Source: Ruegeria atlantica (lineage in GTDB: Bacteria; Pseudomonadota; Alphaproteobacteria; Rhodobacterales; Rhodobacteraceae). From it: a stretch of DNA of 64,000 nt. The stretch spans positions 81,308 to 145,307 of the forward strand of contig NZ_WQBE01000011.1 of NCBI RefSeq assembly GCF_013032005.1. The letters run 5' to 3'. A program made the position numbers and the translations under genes. Shown here in pieces: positions 51,901 through 59,464 of the stretch. The notes below the pieces were generated by a model. It had not been told where the DNA came from and did no database searches. It worked only from the letters and a program-made list of their open reading frames with translations. How positions within the stretch are numbered: position 1 is the first letter of the stretch; every line of letters begins with the position of its first letter.

Positions 51901-52588
51901 GGTCGAGATGGTGAAAATCCTGCTGGCAGCTGATGGGATCGACGCCAGTTCGTGCATCCAGTTCCTGCAGAATCCCAAAAACGCCAGAGACGCCAAAGTC
52001 TCGGACGAAATCCAGGCAATGCTGGACGATTGGGCCAATACTCACACTCTGACTGAACTTGAGGATGAGGACGAAGACGATCTGATAGAAGACCGTGAAA
52101 AGACCCATCTCTACTTCACCTACGGATCGTTGAAGAAAGGCTTTCCCAATCACGATGCCCATGCCGAGGTGCTGGATGATTTTGTGGGCGAGGCGATCAC
52201 CCGGCAACGCATGCCCCTGATCGTGCCGCACGAGCCGTTCTGCGATAATCCGAACTGTGGGTTTTTGCACCGGATGGCCACGCTGGTCGACCAGAAAGGC
52301 CGTGGCAAAGCGGTGCGGGGCGAGGTCTATCGCGTCTCATCCACCGGGATGAAAGAGCTGGACAAGCTTGAAGGCTATCACGGCCCCAACTCGCCCGAGA
52401 ATGTCTATGTTCGCAAGCGGATCAACGTGTTGATCAACGGCGTCAAAAAACCCGCCTATACCTATGTGATCGCGCATCCCACCAAGTATCTGGATGAATG
52501 GGAACAAGGCACATCCGGGATCGTGGCGGAATACACGCTGGATATGGCCACCGGTACGCCAAAACCGGGGTTTCAACCGACAGCCTAA
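48998..52588 (+). CDS. 1196-aa fusion: cNBD-like, PCS, PCS-like, Grx-like, flavoprotein decarboxylase, ankyrin, GGACT-like
   Basis: Start GTG 48998 with AGGGGGG seven bases upstream. Residues 1-130: cyclic-nucleotide-binding-like beta barrel, but the phosphate-binding Arg is absent (PVSLEALATP). 131-345: phytochelatin-synthase fold with a Cys-His-Asp triad, C146 in NCCSVTAAALSMSALG, H258 in MPGGHFAIIAKC, D276 in LVHMMDVHPEKYGKLWV. 352-530: second PCS-like copy, the triad replaced by L360 and F485, D503 kept. 551-650: glutaredoxin-like, no CxxC. 672-865: FMN-type Cys decarboxylase (H754; APVTCNTMGKIANGIADNLL; PACNTNMW), with the HAL3a active-site Cys replaced by N840. 908-985: ankyrin repeats. 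1036-1165: gamma-glutamylamine cyclotransferase-like, FTYGSLKKGFPNH and catalytic-type E1125. No signal peptide. Convergent, 4-base overlap, with the next gene. Confidence 0.8.
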   Translation: MPKDPIENTISYHPTESEWALIQEVLPADDPTVIQPHFECFEVAEDTILPSQGMYVVLGGEVHLRQDETVLAKADAGDYFYEEHLEIFDIPVSLEALATPGTKLAYLSSNHWLEIPTDIREACYDTLFGDLVSVHLQNFQQPINCCSVTAAALSMSALGFSCEVNDIFRECALPTSFVVNDGISLGELYDVACTFIHTQGLRDKVQVQAYFMDEATTSVEILLKAIDESNRLGGDNDILVANFQVGVAHGKPTMPGGHFAIIAKCNPSTGLVHMMDVHPEKYGKLWVTTIDRLWAGMSDRDGTSMRSRGILRFSAREAVKTNLQTLQQDCNYVDSTLYLAKDPKKRRNLFRRASPNMNSLGVLAESLAILGDEQVDEDKLLIATQTDYTEALSRVSTAKEMHSLAQRYLSQSPDVHLGSTFHSYALRPNPEEITPEKWFQDHLRLLNSDDDRHLMINIDFNRVLGFEVIRPPENVYRETALLEEFWCLCIAYDEDTDLVTVVDMSPATSQVWQAPRGHIFRGLRDLKNPAMLVIEEHDPPEDPTDVARIVATNPLVLFYADEDPWSYMLRSILSNIGITSIKLIDIEGHGANVMKIRRQLNVLTGKEKPPYLFFQSECLGRRSDIVDMILKGRLQERVHKAGLPVLLRHESPSLDKNIFGYPKGGLTDAPTEKRNVLLCACGSSAADKVPELVERITKAGHNVKLIPSVSAERFFRDFGAERIERCITHNDYYRDDDEWNFRYIEFGMPLRASHLALCDWADCVIVAPVTCNTMGKIANGIADNLLTSVFVAWQYRNKPVILCPACNTNMWNNVTTQNNVEKLRDLGIDLVGPRKGRLSNGMMGIGMMATPDQIMEVLDEAFEELADQEHNICKWAQEAAASDEFAQWGRVFQAIDNGMAGIDIVDDSNGDTLLHYAAGGEGEMNESGMDLGKPDLEAAQALIDRGINVNASNDHGFTSLHVAVMNNSVEMVKILLAADGIDASSCIQFLQNPKNARDAKVSDEIQAMLDDWANTHTLTELEDEDEDDLIEDREKTHLYFTYGSLKKGFPNHDAHAEVLDDFVGEAITRQRMPLIVPHEPFCDNPNCGFLHRMATLVDQKGRGKAVRGEVYRVSSTGMKELDKLEGYHGPNSPENVYVRKRINVLINGVKKPAYTYVIAHPTKYLDEWEQGTSGIVAEYTLDMATGTPKPGFQPTA

Positions 52589-53748
52589 TTGTGGGTTTCG
52601 ATCACGGCCTCAACCTCGGGTCCGGCCTTGAGGCTGAGGTTGTAGCCCGTGATCGCCACCATGCACAGAAGGACAAAAGGCCAGAAAGCGGCCTTTGGGT
52701 ACAGGTTGTCCTTGTAATGGATAAGCCGCAGGGACGGCACAGCCTCGGATGCAAACAAGTAGGTGTTTACGGAAACCGCCAGCAAGAGAAAATACATCAG
52801 GAAAAAGAACGACTCCATGTAGATCACCGGCGATCCGGCAAAGCCTTCACGCAGCTGTACATGGGCCAGCAGGATCACGAAAAACAAGACCGAGCATGTG
52901 CCGATCACGCTGGAGGTACTGAAATCATGCCGTTCGACCAATTCGGGGCGGCGGGTCACCGTCATTACCGCACCGAACAGCAGCATCGTCACCACGATCA
53001 ACGGGATCATGTGGACAATGAAAGCGTTCCCGAAATTGCGCTTGATGACGAAGTTATAATGCAGTTCCGGCAGGTTGGTCTGGAACTCGTTCTCGCCAAT
53101 TCCCAGCGTGGAATCCAGATCGGACAAGCGATAGTCGAAATAGGTGTTCTCACGCTCCCACGTGCCCATGACGATGCGAGGATCTATGCCAAAAATATCA
53201 TCCGGCCCGGTGGCGGGATAGGACGAAAAGTCAGGGATTAGAGCCACATTTACATCAAACTCACCGGGCCAAAACCGGACCCAGACGGTTTTATGGTCGA
53301 ACGGATAGCTGGTGTAGTCAAAGCTCTGCCGCAGGGTCTGTTCAAAATACCAGCCAATCAGGGTCACGCCGTCCTGATCCATCCTATAGGCCTCTTCGAT
53401 TACACCATTCGCGGCATCGACGGCCTCGGGCAAGATGAACCCGATCTCTTTTTCGGTTGGCTTGATCGCGTCATGAACGCCGTCTTCGAAATGTTGCCAG
53501 ACGTAGCCGCTCACGCGCACGTCGCTGGCGCCGGTAAAGCTGAAGGATTTGATGAAGATGCCGGTTTTGACCCGATAGTCGGGCAAATTGTCCAGCTTTT
53601 GCAGATACTCATCGACTGAGGCCTCATCTGGCAATTGCGTCGGGTCGCCCTCAAAATGGTTCAGCGCGACCAAAAGTTTGAACAGCACGACGGCCAGAGC
53701 AAGCGTCAGGGCACCGGAAATCAGCCAAACCTTCTTTTCGATGCTCAT
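52585..53748 (-). CDS. Pentameric ligand-gated ion channel-like membrane protein
   Basis: A 387-residue protein with an N-terminal membrane anchor (about 7-27), an outer domain to about residue 240 and four C-terminal helices (about 244-263, 280-298, 305-330 and 355-375). The outer domain has VKTGIFIKSFSFTGASDVRV, SGYVWQHF and FDYTSYPFDHKTVWVRFWPG, which resemble the beta strands and the YPFD-type Cys-loop segment of bacterial pLGICs. The membrane part (NFGNAFIVHMIPLIVVTMLL; SPVIYMESFFFLMYFLLLAV) follows the M1-M3 pattern of GLIC. No Cys-loop pair is present, as in other bacterial members. It is downstream of the cyclase gene by 16 bases on the same strand. Confidence 0.6.
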   Translation of the reverse strand: MSIEKKVWLISGALTLALAVVLFKLLVALNHFEGDPTQLPDEASVDEYLQKLDNLPDYRVKTGIFIKSFSFTGASDVRVSGYVWQHFEDGVHDAIKPTEKEIGFILPEAVDAANGVIEEAYRMDQDGVTLIGWYFEQTLRQSFDYTSYPFDHKTVWVRFWPGEFDVNVALIPDFSSYPATGPDDIFGIDPRIVMGTWERENTYFDYRLSDLDSTLGIGENEFQTNLPELHYNFVIKRNFGNAFIVHMIPLIVVTMLLFGAVMTVTRRPELVERHDFSTSSVIGTCSVLFFVILLAHVQLREGFAGSPVIYMESFFFLMYFLLLAVSVNTYLFASEAVPSLRLIHYKDNLYPKAAFWPFVLLCMVAITGYNLSLKAGPEVEAVIETHN

Positions 53749-53764
53749 TCAGCCCCTCGCCCGC

Positions 53765-56700
53765 TTAATTCAACCGCCCGACCAGAGATTGCGTGATGCC
53801 CATCTCGGAAAAGCGCGCGCCCAGCGCTTCGAAATCTTCATGTGCTGACATGGGAATGCCCCAGCCCCCGCACGCGGCCAGAACCCTGGTGTGCTGTATC
53901 GACAGGTCGACCATTGGCAGGGGTTCCTCGGCGGTGAATTTTGCCAATGCGTCCGCATATTCAGTCGCCCGGTCCCATTCCTGCCGTGCCAGCATGACGG
54001 CGCTGGCATCGGGATAAAAATGCAGGTGGCTGTGGCCAACGCAACCCTCGGCAATGATCTGGGCGCCCAGTTTCAGGTGCTGATCCTGTTTATTAGGGTC
54101 TGTTTCCGCCATGGCCAGCGCCGACAACGCCTTGGGCCCCACGAAATTCCGACCATGTTCGAGCGCAATATCGACAGCCCGCTGACCGGTTTCCCGAGCA
54201 TCGTCCATCTGCCCGGCGTAAACCTGTGTACGGGCCAGATGCTCCAATGCCTGCGCCTCAAGCCGCTTTGCGCCTACGCGGCTGGCAATTTCGGCCGAAA
54301 CTGCGAAGGTCTCCAGCGCCCGATCCAGCTCACCCAAAAACGTATGCGCAACGCCTAGGCAGGTCTGGGCCACGCATTCCGGCACAAAGGCAAAATACTT
54401 CTGGGACACCTCGATGGCCTCTTGTGCATCCAGCTTGCCCTGCGCCACATCGCCGGTATAGCTGCGCGCCACGCTGAGGTTGTGCAGGTTCGCTGCCAGA
54501 TCACGCACTAACCCCTTTTCTCGTGCCCGTTCCACCGCCTGCGTATAGAACCCCGTGGCGGTCTGCATGGTCGCGTTCATGAAATTCGCATCGCCGAAAC
54601 CGCTGAGCGCACCGACCTCAAGCCGCGCCGATTCCAACTTTCTGGCCAGTGTTAGAGCCTTTTCATTGCTTTGCAGGGCGTCCTCGACCCGACCCAGAGG
54701 AAAATACACATTGCCACGGACATAGTTGATCTGGGCAATATCGCGTTCCGATCCACACCGCTCTGCAGCTATCTCGGCCGTACCCAGGCTTTGCAATGCG
54801 TCTTTGTACAAACTGGCCTGCCGTGCGGCCTGCGCCAACCCGATATGGGCGCGGGCGGTCTGTTCATCCGTTTCAGCCAGATCGGCCGCTTCTTTGAATT
54901 CGCGCAAGGCGTCGTCCGACAGGCCCTGCAAACGGTGGGTTTCACCGCGCGCGCAAAACAGATCGAACCGTACCCCGGATGGCGCGGGCAATTCCAAGGC
55001 CCGTTCGATCAGCGGGCTGGCATCATCAAACTGGAACGCCTGAATCAATTTCTCGGCAGCCTCCAGATACGCTTGTGCCGCATTGGTGGCACCTGCCCGA
55101 TCCAGATGTTGCGCCCGCAGGGTGGCATCGCGATCCTCGAACCATTTCGCGGCCTGACGATGCAGCCGCGCGCGTTCGGATTTCACCAGCGTCGCATAAG
55201 ACCCGTCGCGGATCAGCGCGTGGGCAAACATCAGATCGGTTCCTGCCTCACGGATCAGGGCGGACCGGATCAGGGTCGAAGTGTCCAGATGCCCTTCACC
55301 CAAGACATAGTTCAGCACCTCGGGCGAGAACCTCTGACCCAACACCGAGGCCGCCTGAATCGCCGCCCGACTGCGCCGGTCCAGCGCATCCAGCCGCGAT
55401 TGCACGATGCCCTGAATGCTGCCCGGCACGGATTCGCGTTTCAGCACATCGATATTGCGCAAGAGCTGTTCCAGAAACAGCGGGTTGCCCCCCGCGCGCT
55501 TTACGCAGGCATCCAGCAGTTCGGGGTCCACGCCGGTGAACTCCTGAACCAGCTGTTGGGCCTGCTCATCCCCCATCGGCGCCAGTTCCAGCTTCGAGAT
55601 CAGCGCGCCTTCGGTGCCCATTTGCCATTCACGGTTGATCGGATCGCCCTCGACCCGGCTGGTCATCAACAGTACACAAGGCAAATCGCGCGTGGTCGCG
55701 GCAATATGGGCGCAGGCGGTCAGAATTTCGGGGGCGGCCCAGTGGATATCCTCGATCTGGATGAGCATCGGCGCGTCACGACTGCGTGCCGCGATCAGCT
55801 CGTCGATCACTTGCCGCCTTCCGCGTTGGCGGGTGGCGTTATCCATCACAGCATAAACTTCGGCCAGGCCAGGGTCCTGCTCCAGTTCCAAAAGCGCGTT
55901 CAGATGTGCCACGTTAGACGGCGACACCCAGCCCTTGGTCACCGCATCCTGCGCCATTGCAGCACCGGTGGCAGCGTCATCCGTCGGTTGCAGCCCCAGA
56001 ATGCTGCGGGCAACGGACTGGATGGCCGAATGCCCCTCACGCGCGCCGAAATCCATGACCACGCCATTGTGGATCGAGTATCCGAGCTCCGCAGCCATTT
56101 CGGCAACCTGTTCGGACAGATGAGTCTTGCCGATGCCCGGCTCGCCCAGAACGATATGCACCTCACCCTTGCCGTGCTGCTGGCAGCGATCGAACGTGGC
56201 CGAGAACAGCGACATCTCGCGCTCGCGACCGACAAATCGGTGCCGGCGTGACCGGATGTTGCGCGCCATTCGATCCAGACGCCACAGTTCGACCGGTTCG
56301 TTCAGCCCCTTGATCGGCTTTTCACCCAGCGACTCGCCGACAAAAAGCGGCCCTAACGCGCGCTGAATGTCATGCGACACCAAAGTATCACCCGGCGTCG
56401 CCATATCGGTGATGCGCGACGCCAGATTAACGCCGTCGCCCGTCACCGTGTATTCTGTATGCGCCTGACTGCCGGTTGTGCTGGCGATCACCTGACCCGA
56501 CGCGATGCCGATGTGACACGACAGAGGCGGGTTCAAAGCGGGCAGCACTGCATGGATTTCCAGCGCCGCCCGCGCGGCCCGCTCGGTATCGTTGGTGTGC
56601 GATATCGGCGCTCCAAACACCGCCATCACCGCGTCCCCGATATGCTTGTCGATCCGACCACCGAATTTTTCGACCACATGATCCACCTTGGCAAAAAACG

Positions 56701-57028
56701 CGTTCAGCAGTTCATGCATGTCCTCGGCGTCCAACTCGCTGGTCAGGCGAGTAAAGCCGGTCAGGTCGGCGAACATGACTGTGACTTGCCGCCTGGCGGG
56801 CTCCAACGGGGTTTCGGGCTCATAGGGTTGAACGGTTTCGACAGTCTCAAGCTCCGCAATCGCGCGCAGCAGCCTGCGGCGGTCTCCGACAGCGGTCACT
56901 CCGATTTCGATCAGGTCTTCGCCCGTCAGATCGGGCAAAATTGCGAAATCAATTTTGTTATCCAAAAAGGCTTGCGCATAGTCAGATAGTCCAAGTGCGC
57001 TTAGCCAGTCCCTAAGGTCCTGAGACAT
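53765..57028 (-). CDS. SAM-domain class III nucleotidyl cyclase with AAA/NACHT-like ATPase and TPR array
   Basis: A 1087-residue signalling protein. Residues 1-60: SAM domain (LRDWLSALGLSDYAQAFLDN; GDRRRLLRAI). 80-250: class III cyclase, metal Asp D88 (FADLTGF) and D132 (KHIGDAVMAVFGAP), Lys128, and YTVTGDGVNLASRI where the usual T of GDTVN is G. 262-560: STAND-type ATPase, Walker A GEPGIGKT (295-302). 600-1060: about nine to ten TPR-like helix pairs. The layout is the known cyclase-ATPase-TPR family. It should make cAMP under protein-protein control. It heads a unit with the channel-like gene. Confidence 0.85.
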   Translation of the reverse strand: MSQDLRDWLSALGLSDYAQAFLDNKIDFAILPDLTGEDLIEIGVTAVGDRRRLLRAIAELETVETVQPYEPETPLEPARRQVTVMFADLTGFTRLTSELDAEDMHELLNAFFAKVDHVVEKFGGRIDKHIGDAVMAVFGAPISHTNDTERAARAALEIHAVLPALNPPLSCHIGIASGQVIASTTGSQAHTEYTVTGDGVNLASRITDMATPGDTLVSHDIQRALGPLFVGESLGEKPIKGLNEPVELWRLDRMARNIRSRRHRFVGREREMSLFSATFDRCQQHGKGEVHIVLGEPGIGKTHLSEQVAEMAAELGYSIHNGVVMDFGAREGHSAIQSVARSILGLQPTDDAATGAAMAQDAVTKGWVSPSNVAHLNALLELEQDPGLAEVYAVMDNATRQRGRRQVIDELIAARSRDAPMLIQIEDIHWAAPEILTACAHIAATTRDLPCVLLMTSRVEGDPINREWQMGTEGALISKLELAPMGDEQAQQLVQEFTGVDPELLDACVKRAGGNPLFLEQLLRNIDVLKRESVPGSIQGIVQSRLDALDRRSRAAIQAASVLGQRFSPEVLNYVLGEGHLDTSTLIRSALIREAGTDLMFAHALIRDGSYATLVKSERARLHRQAAKWFEDRDATLRAQHLDRAGATNAAQAYLEAAEKLIQAFQFDDASPLIERALELPAPSGVRFDLFCARGETHRLQGLSDDALREFKEAADLAETDEQTARAHIGLAQAARQASLYKDALQSLGTAEIAAERCGSERDIAQINYVRGNVYFPLGRVEDALQSNEKALTLARKLESARLEVGALSGFGDANFMNATMQTATGFYTQAVERAREKGLVRDLAANLHNLSVARSYTGDVAQGKLDAQEAIEVSQKYFAFVPECVAQTCLGVAHTFLGELDRALETFAVSAEIASRVGAKRLEAQALEHLARTQVYAGQMDDARETGQRAVDIALEHGRNFVGPKALSALAMAETDPNKQDQHLKLGAQIIAEGCVGHSHLHFYPDASAVMLARQEWDRATEYADALAKFTAEEPLPMVDLSIQHTRVLAACGGWGIPMSAHEDFEALGARFSEMGITQSLVGRLN

Positions 57029-57224
57029 GTCGCCCCTCTGAAGCCCCCAACTTCAGTCACAGACCTAGCACAGCAGACCCGTCTGAGTCTGCAATGGTTA
57101 ACGAATTTAATGTTTATGTACGCCCATATGCACGAAACAGGAGCATCTGACCGCAGAGATTCAGGATGAGCTTATCGAGATTTGCCGCGTTCAAACCTGT
57201 AACACCGTGTGGCCTTGTCAGATT

Positions 57225-58511
57225 TCAGCTTATGAATGGCACGCGTGCCTCATCCAGAGATGTCTGCCCGCTGGGCAAGGTCAGATCATGGATCACCGGA
57301 TTCGACCGGGCGATAACCCGGCCTTTGCGCACCACGGTCAGACGATGGGCGCGCAGGCGGATCGCCTCGATCTTGTCGCTGGCCTGCAGCAGAACGAAAT
57401 TCGCGTCGCAACCCTTGGCCACGCCGTACCCCTGCAACCCCATGATCCGGGCCGAGTTTTCGGTCACCGCATCAAAACACCATGCCATATCAGCCCGGCT
57501 GGACAGCTGGCCCACATGCAGCCCCATAAAGGCCACGTCCAACATGTCGGCCTTACCCAGCGAATACCACGGGTCCATCATGCAATCCGATCCGAACCCC
57601 ACAGTGATCCCTGCATCGCGCAATTCGCGCACGCGGGTCTGGCCGCGGCGTTTGGGATACGTGTCGTGGCGGCCCTGAAGCATAATGTTGATCAACGGGT
57701 TCGGGATTGCATGTACTCCGGCCTCGACCATCAGCGGAATCAGCTTTGAGACATAGTAGTTGTCCATCGAATGCATCGAGGTCAGATGCGACCCCGCCAC
57801 CCGTCCATTAAGACCCAAACGATGGGTTTCATAGGCCAACGTCTCGATATGGCGGCTTTGCGGGTCATCGCTTTCGTCACAATGCATGTCGACCATCAAG
57901 CCACGTTGGGCCGCGATTTCGCAAAGCTGACGTACAGATTCGGCCCCGTCCGCCATGGTGCGTTCGAAATGCGGAATACCGCCCACCACATCCACACCCA
58001 TGTCCAGTGCGCGGATCGTGTTCTGCATCGCGGTAGGGTCGCGCAAAACACCGTCCTGCGGAAAGGCAACCAGTTGCAGATCCAGATAGTCCTTCACCTG
58101 CTCGCGCACTTGCAGCAGGGCTTCAACACCCTTCAGCTCATCATCGCAGGTATCTACATGGCTGCGGATCGCACCAATCCCCTTGGCCACGGCCAGTTCG
58201 CAATACCGCATTGCACGCGCGATGATGTCCTCGACCGTTTGGATCGGCTTCAGTTCTCCCCACAGCGCGATACCTTCCAGCAATGTGCCCGAGACATTCA
58301 TGCGCGGATTACCTAGCGATAGAGTCGCATCCATATGAAAATGCGGGTCAACAAAAGGGGGAGAAACCAATTGGCCACCCGCATCGATTACTTCGCCAGC
58401 TTCGGCTGTGATCCCGGATTCAATCGCGGCGATCTTGCCATCCGCGCAAGCAATATCAATGCCAGTCTGGCCATCGGTCAGGGTGGCATTCTTGACGATC
58501 AGATCGAACAT
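57225..58511 (-). CDS. CodA-like amidohydrolase (cytosine deaminase family)
   Basis: A 428-residue amidohydrolase similar to E. coli CodA along its whole length: DPHFHMDATLSLG (metal His), GAIRSHVDTCDDELKGVEAL, VDMHCDESDDPQSRHIETLA (catalytic Glu region), SHLTSMHSMDNYYVSKL, LQGRHDTYPKRRGQTRVREL and GITVGFGSDCMMDPWYSLGK. The CodA motif GHDDVFDPW is here GSDCMMDPW, so the residue corresponding to D314 is Cys and H312 is Ser, which may change the base accepted. The ATG at 58511 is used. It is 8 bases after the permease gene of a nucleoside-type importer. Confidence 0.83.
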   Translation of the reverse strand: MFDLIVKNATLTDGQTGIDIACADGKIAAIESGITAEAGEVIDAGGQLVSPPFVDPHFHMDATLSLGNPRMNVSGTLLEGIALWGELKPIQTVEDIIARAMRYCELAVAKGIGAIRSHVDTCDDELKGVEALLQVREQVKDYLDLQLVAFPQDGVLRDPTAMQNTIRALDMGVDVVGGIPHFERTMADGAESVRQLCEIAAQRGLMVDMHCDESDDPQSRHIETLAYETHRLGLNGRVAGSHLTSMHSMDNYYVSKLIPLMVEAGVHAIPNPLINIMLQGRHDTYPKRRGQTRVRELRDAGITVGFGSDCMMDPWYSLGKADMLDVAFMGLHVGQLSSRADMAWCFDAVTENSARIMGLQGYGVAKGCDANFVLLQASDKIEAIRLRAHRLTVVRKGRVIARSNPVIHDLTLPSGQTSLDEARVPFIS

Positions 58512-58519
58512 GACGTTTC

Positions 58520-59464
58520 CTATCGTTGGCCCTTGAACCAAGGGGTGAGCAATGCACGCGGATAATCCGCCGACCGCGCCGCAACCACAAGGGCGATGAT
58601 CGAGAGGATATAAGGGGCCATCAGGAATACCTGACCTGGCACCAGCGCGCCGATCTCGGTTTGCAGCCGCACCTGCAACGCATCAAAGGCCCCGAACAAC
58701 AACGCGCCCAACAGCGCCTTTCCAGGCCGCCAACTGGCAAAGATTACCAGCGCGATGCAAACCCAGCCGCGCCCGTTGACCATGCCGAAGAAGAAGGCGT
58801 CAAAGGCGCTCATCGTGAGGAAAGCCCCGCCCAAAGCCATCAAGGCCGAGCCCGCGACAATGGCCCCGATCCGCAGCCCGTAAACCGACAGGCCTTGTGC
58901 ATCGACACTGTCCGGGTTGTCTCCAACCGCCTGAATGGCCACGCCCAGGGCGGTGCGGTTCATCACATACCAGACCACCGCCACCATGAGCAGAGCCAGC
59001 CATGTCAGTGCGGTTTGCTGGAACAAAACAGTCCCTAAAAAGGGTAGATCTGACAGTACGGGCAAATCCAGTGGCTGAAATGGCTCGATCCGCGGCGGTG
59101 ACGACACGTTCGGCAATGCGGTGCGATAGGAGTAATAACTGACGGAGGTTGCAAACAGAGTGATCCCCAGCCCTGAGACATGTTGCGACAGACCCAGAGG
59201 CACCGTTAGGATCGCGTGCAATAGGCCAAAAAAGGCCCCGGCCAGCGCCGCGACCAGCACGCCGCCCCACAGCCCCGCGCCCAGCCAGACCGCCATCCAG
59301 CCGCACATGGCACCGACGACGAATATCCCCTCGATCCCGAGGTTCAGCACACCCGCCCGCTCGCAGATCAACGCGCCTAATACGCCAAAGATCAGCGGCG
59401 TGGCGATGCGCAAGGACGCGGCCCAGAAGCTTTCGGAGAGCAGGATATTAAGGATATCCATCAT
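58520..59464 (-). CDS. Nucleoside-type ABC permease (second)
   Basis: A 314-residue permease of the YufQ/BmpD-type family with about eight to nine helices. RIATPLIFGVLGALICERAG and GVLNLGIEGIFVVGAMCGWM are the signature of this class; FGMVNGRGWVCIALVIFASW precedes the C-terminal helices. It starts at 59464, sharing TGATG-type overlap with the upstream permease. It forms the channel with the other permease. Confidence 0.9.
   Translation of the reverse strand: MMDILNILLSESFWAASLRIATPLIFGVLGALICERAGVLNLGIEGIFVVGAMCGWMAVWLGAGLWGGVLVAALAGAFFGLLHAILTVPLGLSQHVSGLGITLFATSVSYYSYRTALPNVSSPPRIEPFQPLDLPVLSDLPFLGTVLFQQTALTWLALLMVAVVWYVMNRTALGVAIQAVGDNPDSVDAQGLSVYGLRIGAIVAGSALMALGGAFLTMSAFDAFFFGMVNGRGWVCIALVIFASWRPGKALLGALLFGAFDALQVRLQTEIGALVPGQVFLMAPYILSIIALVVAARSADYPRALLTPWFKGQR

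Noticed and set aside
51044..52270. A 408-codon open frame antisense to the 1196-residue gene
   Set aside because: No recognisable fold and no start signal; the sense strand carries clear domains.
54671..56251. A 526-codon open frame antisense to the cyclase gene
   Set aside because: Gln/Arg-rich translation typical of a shadow frame opposite a GC-rich gene; no domain.
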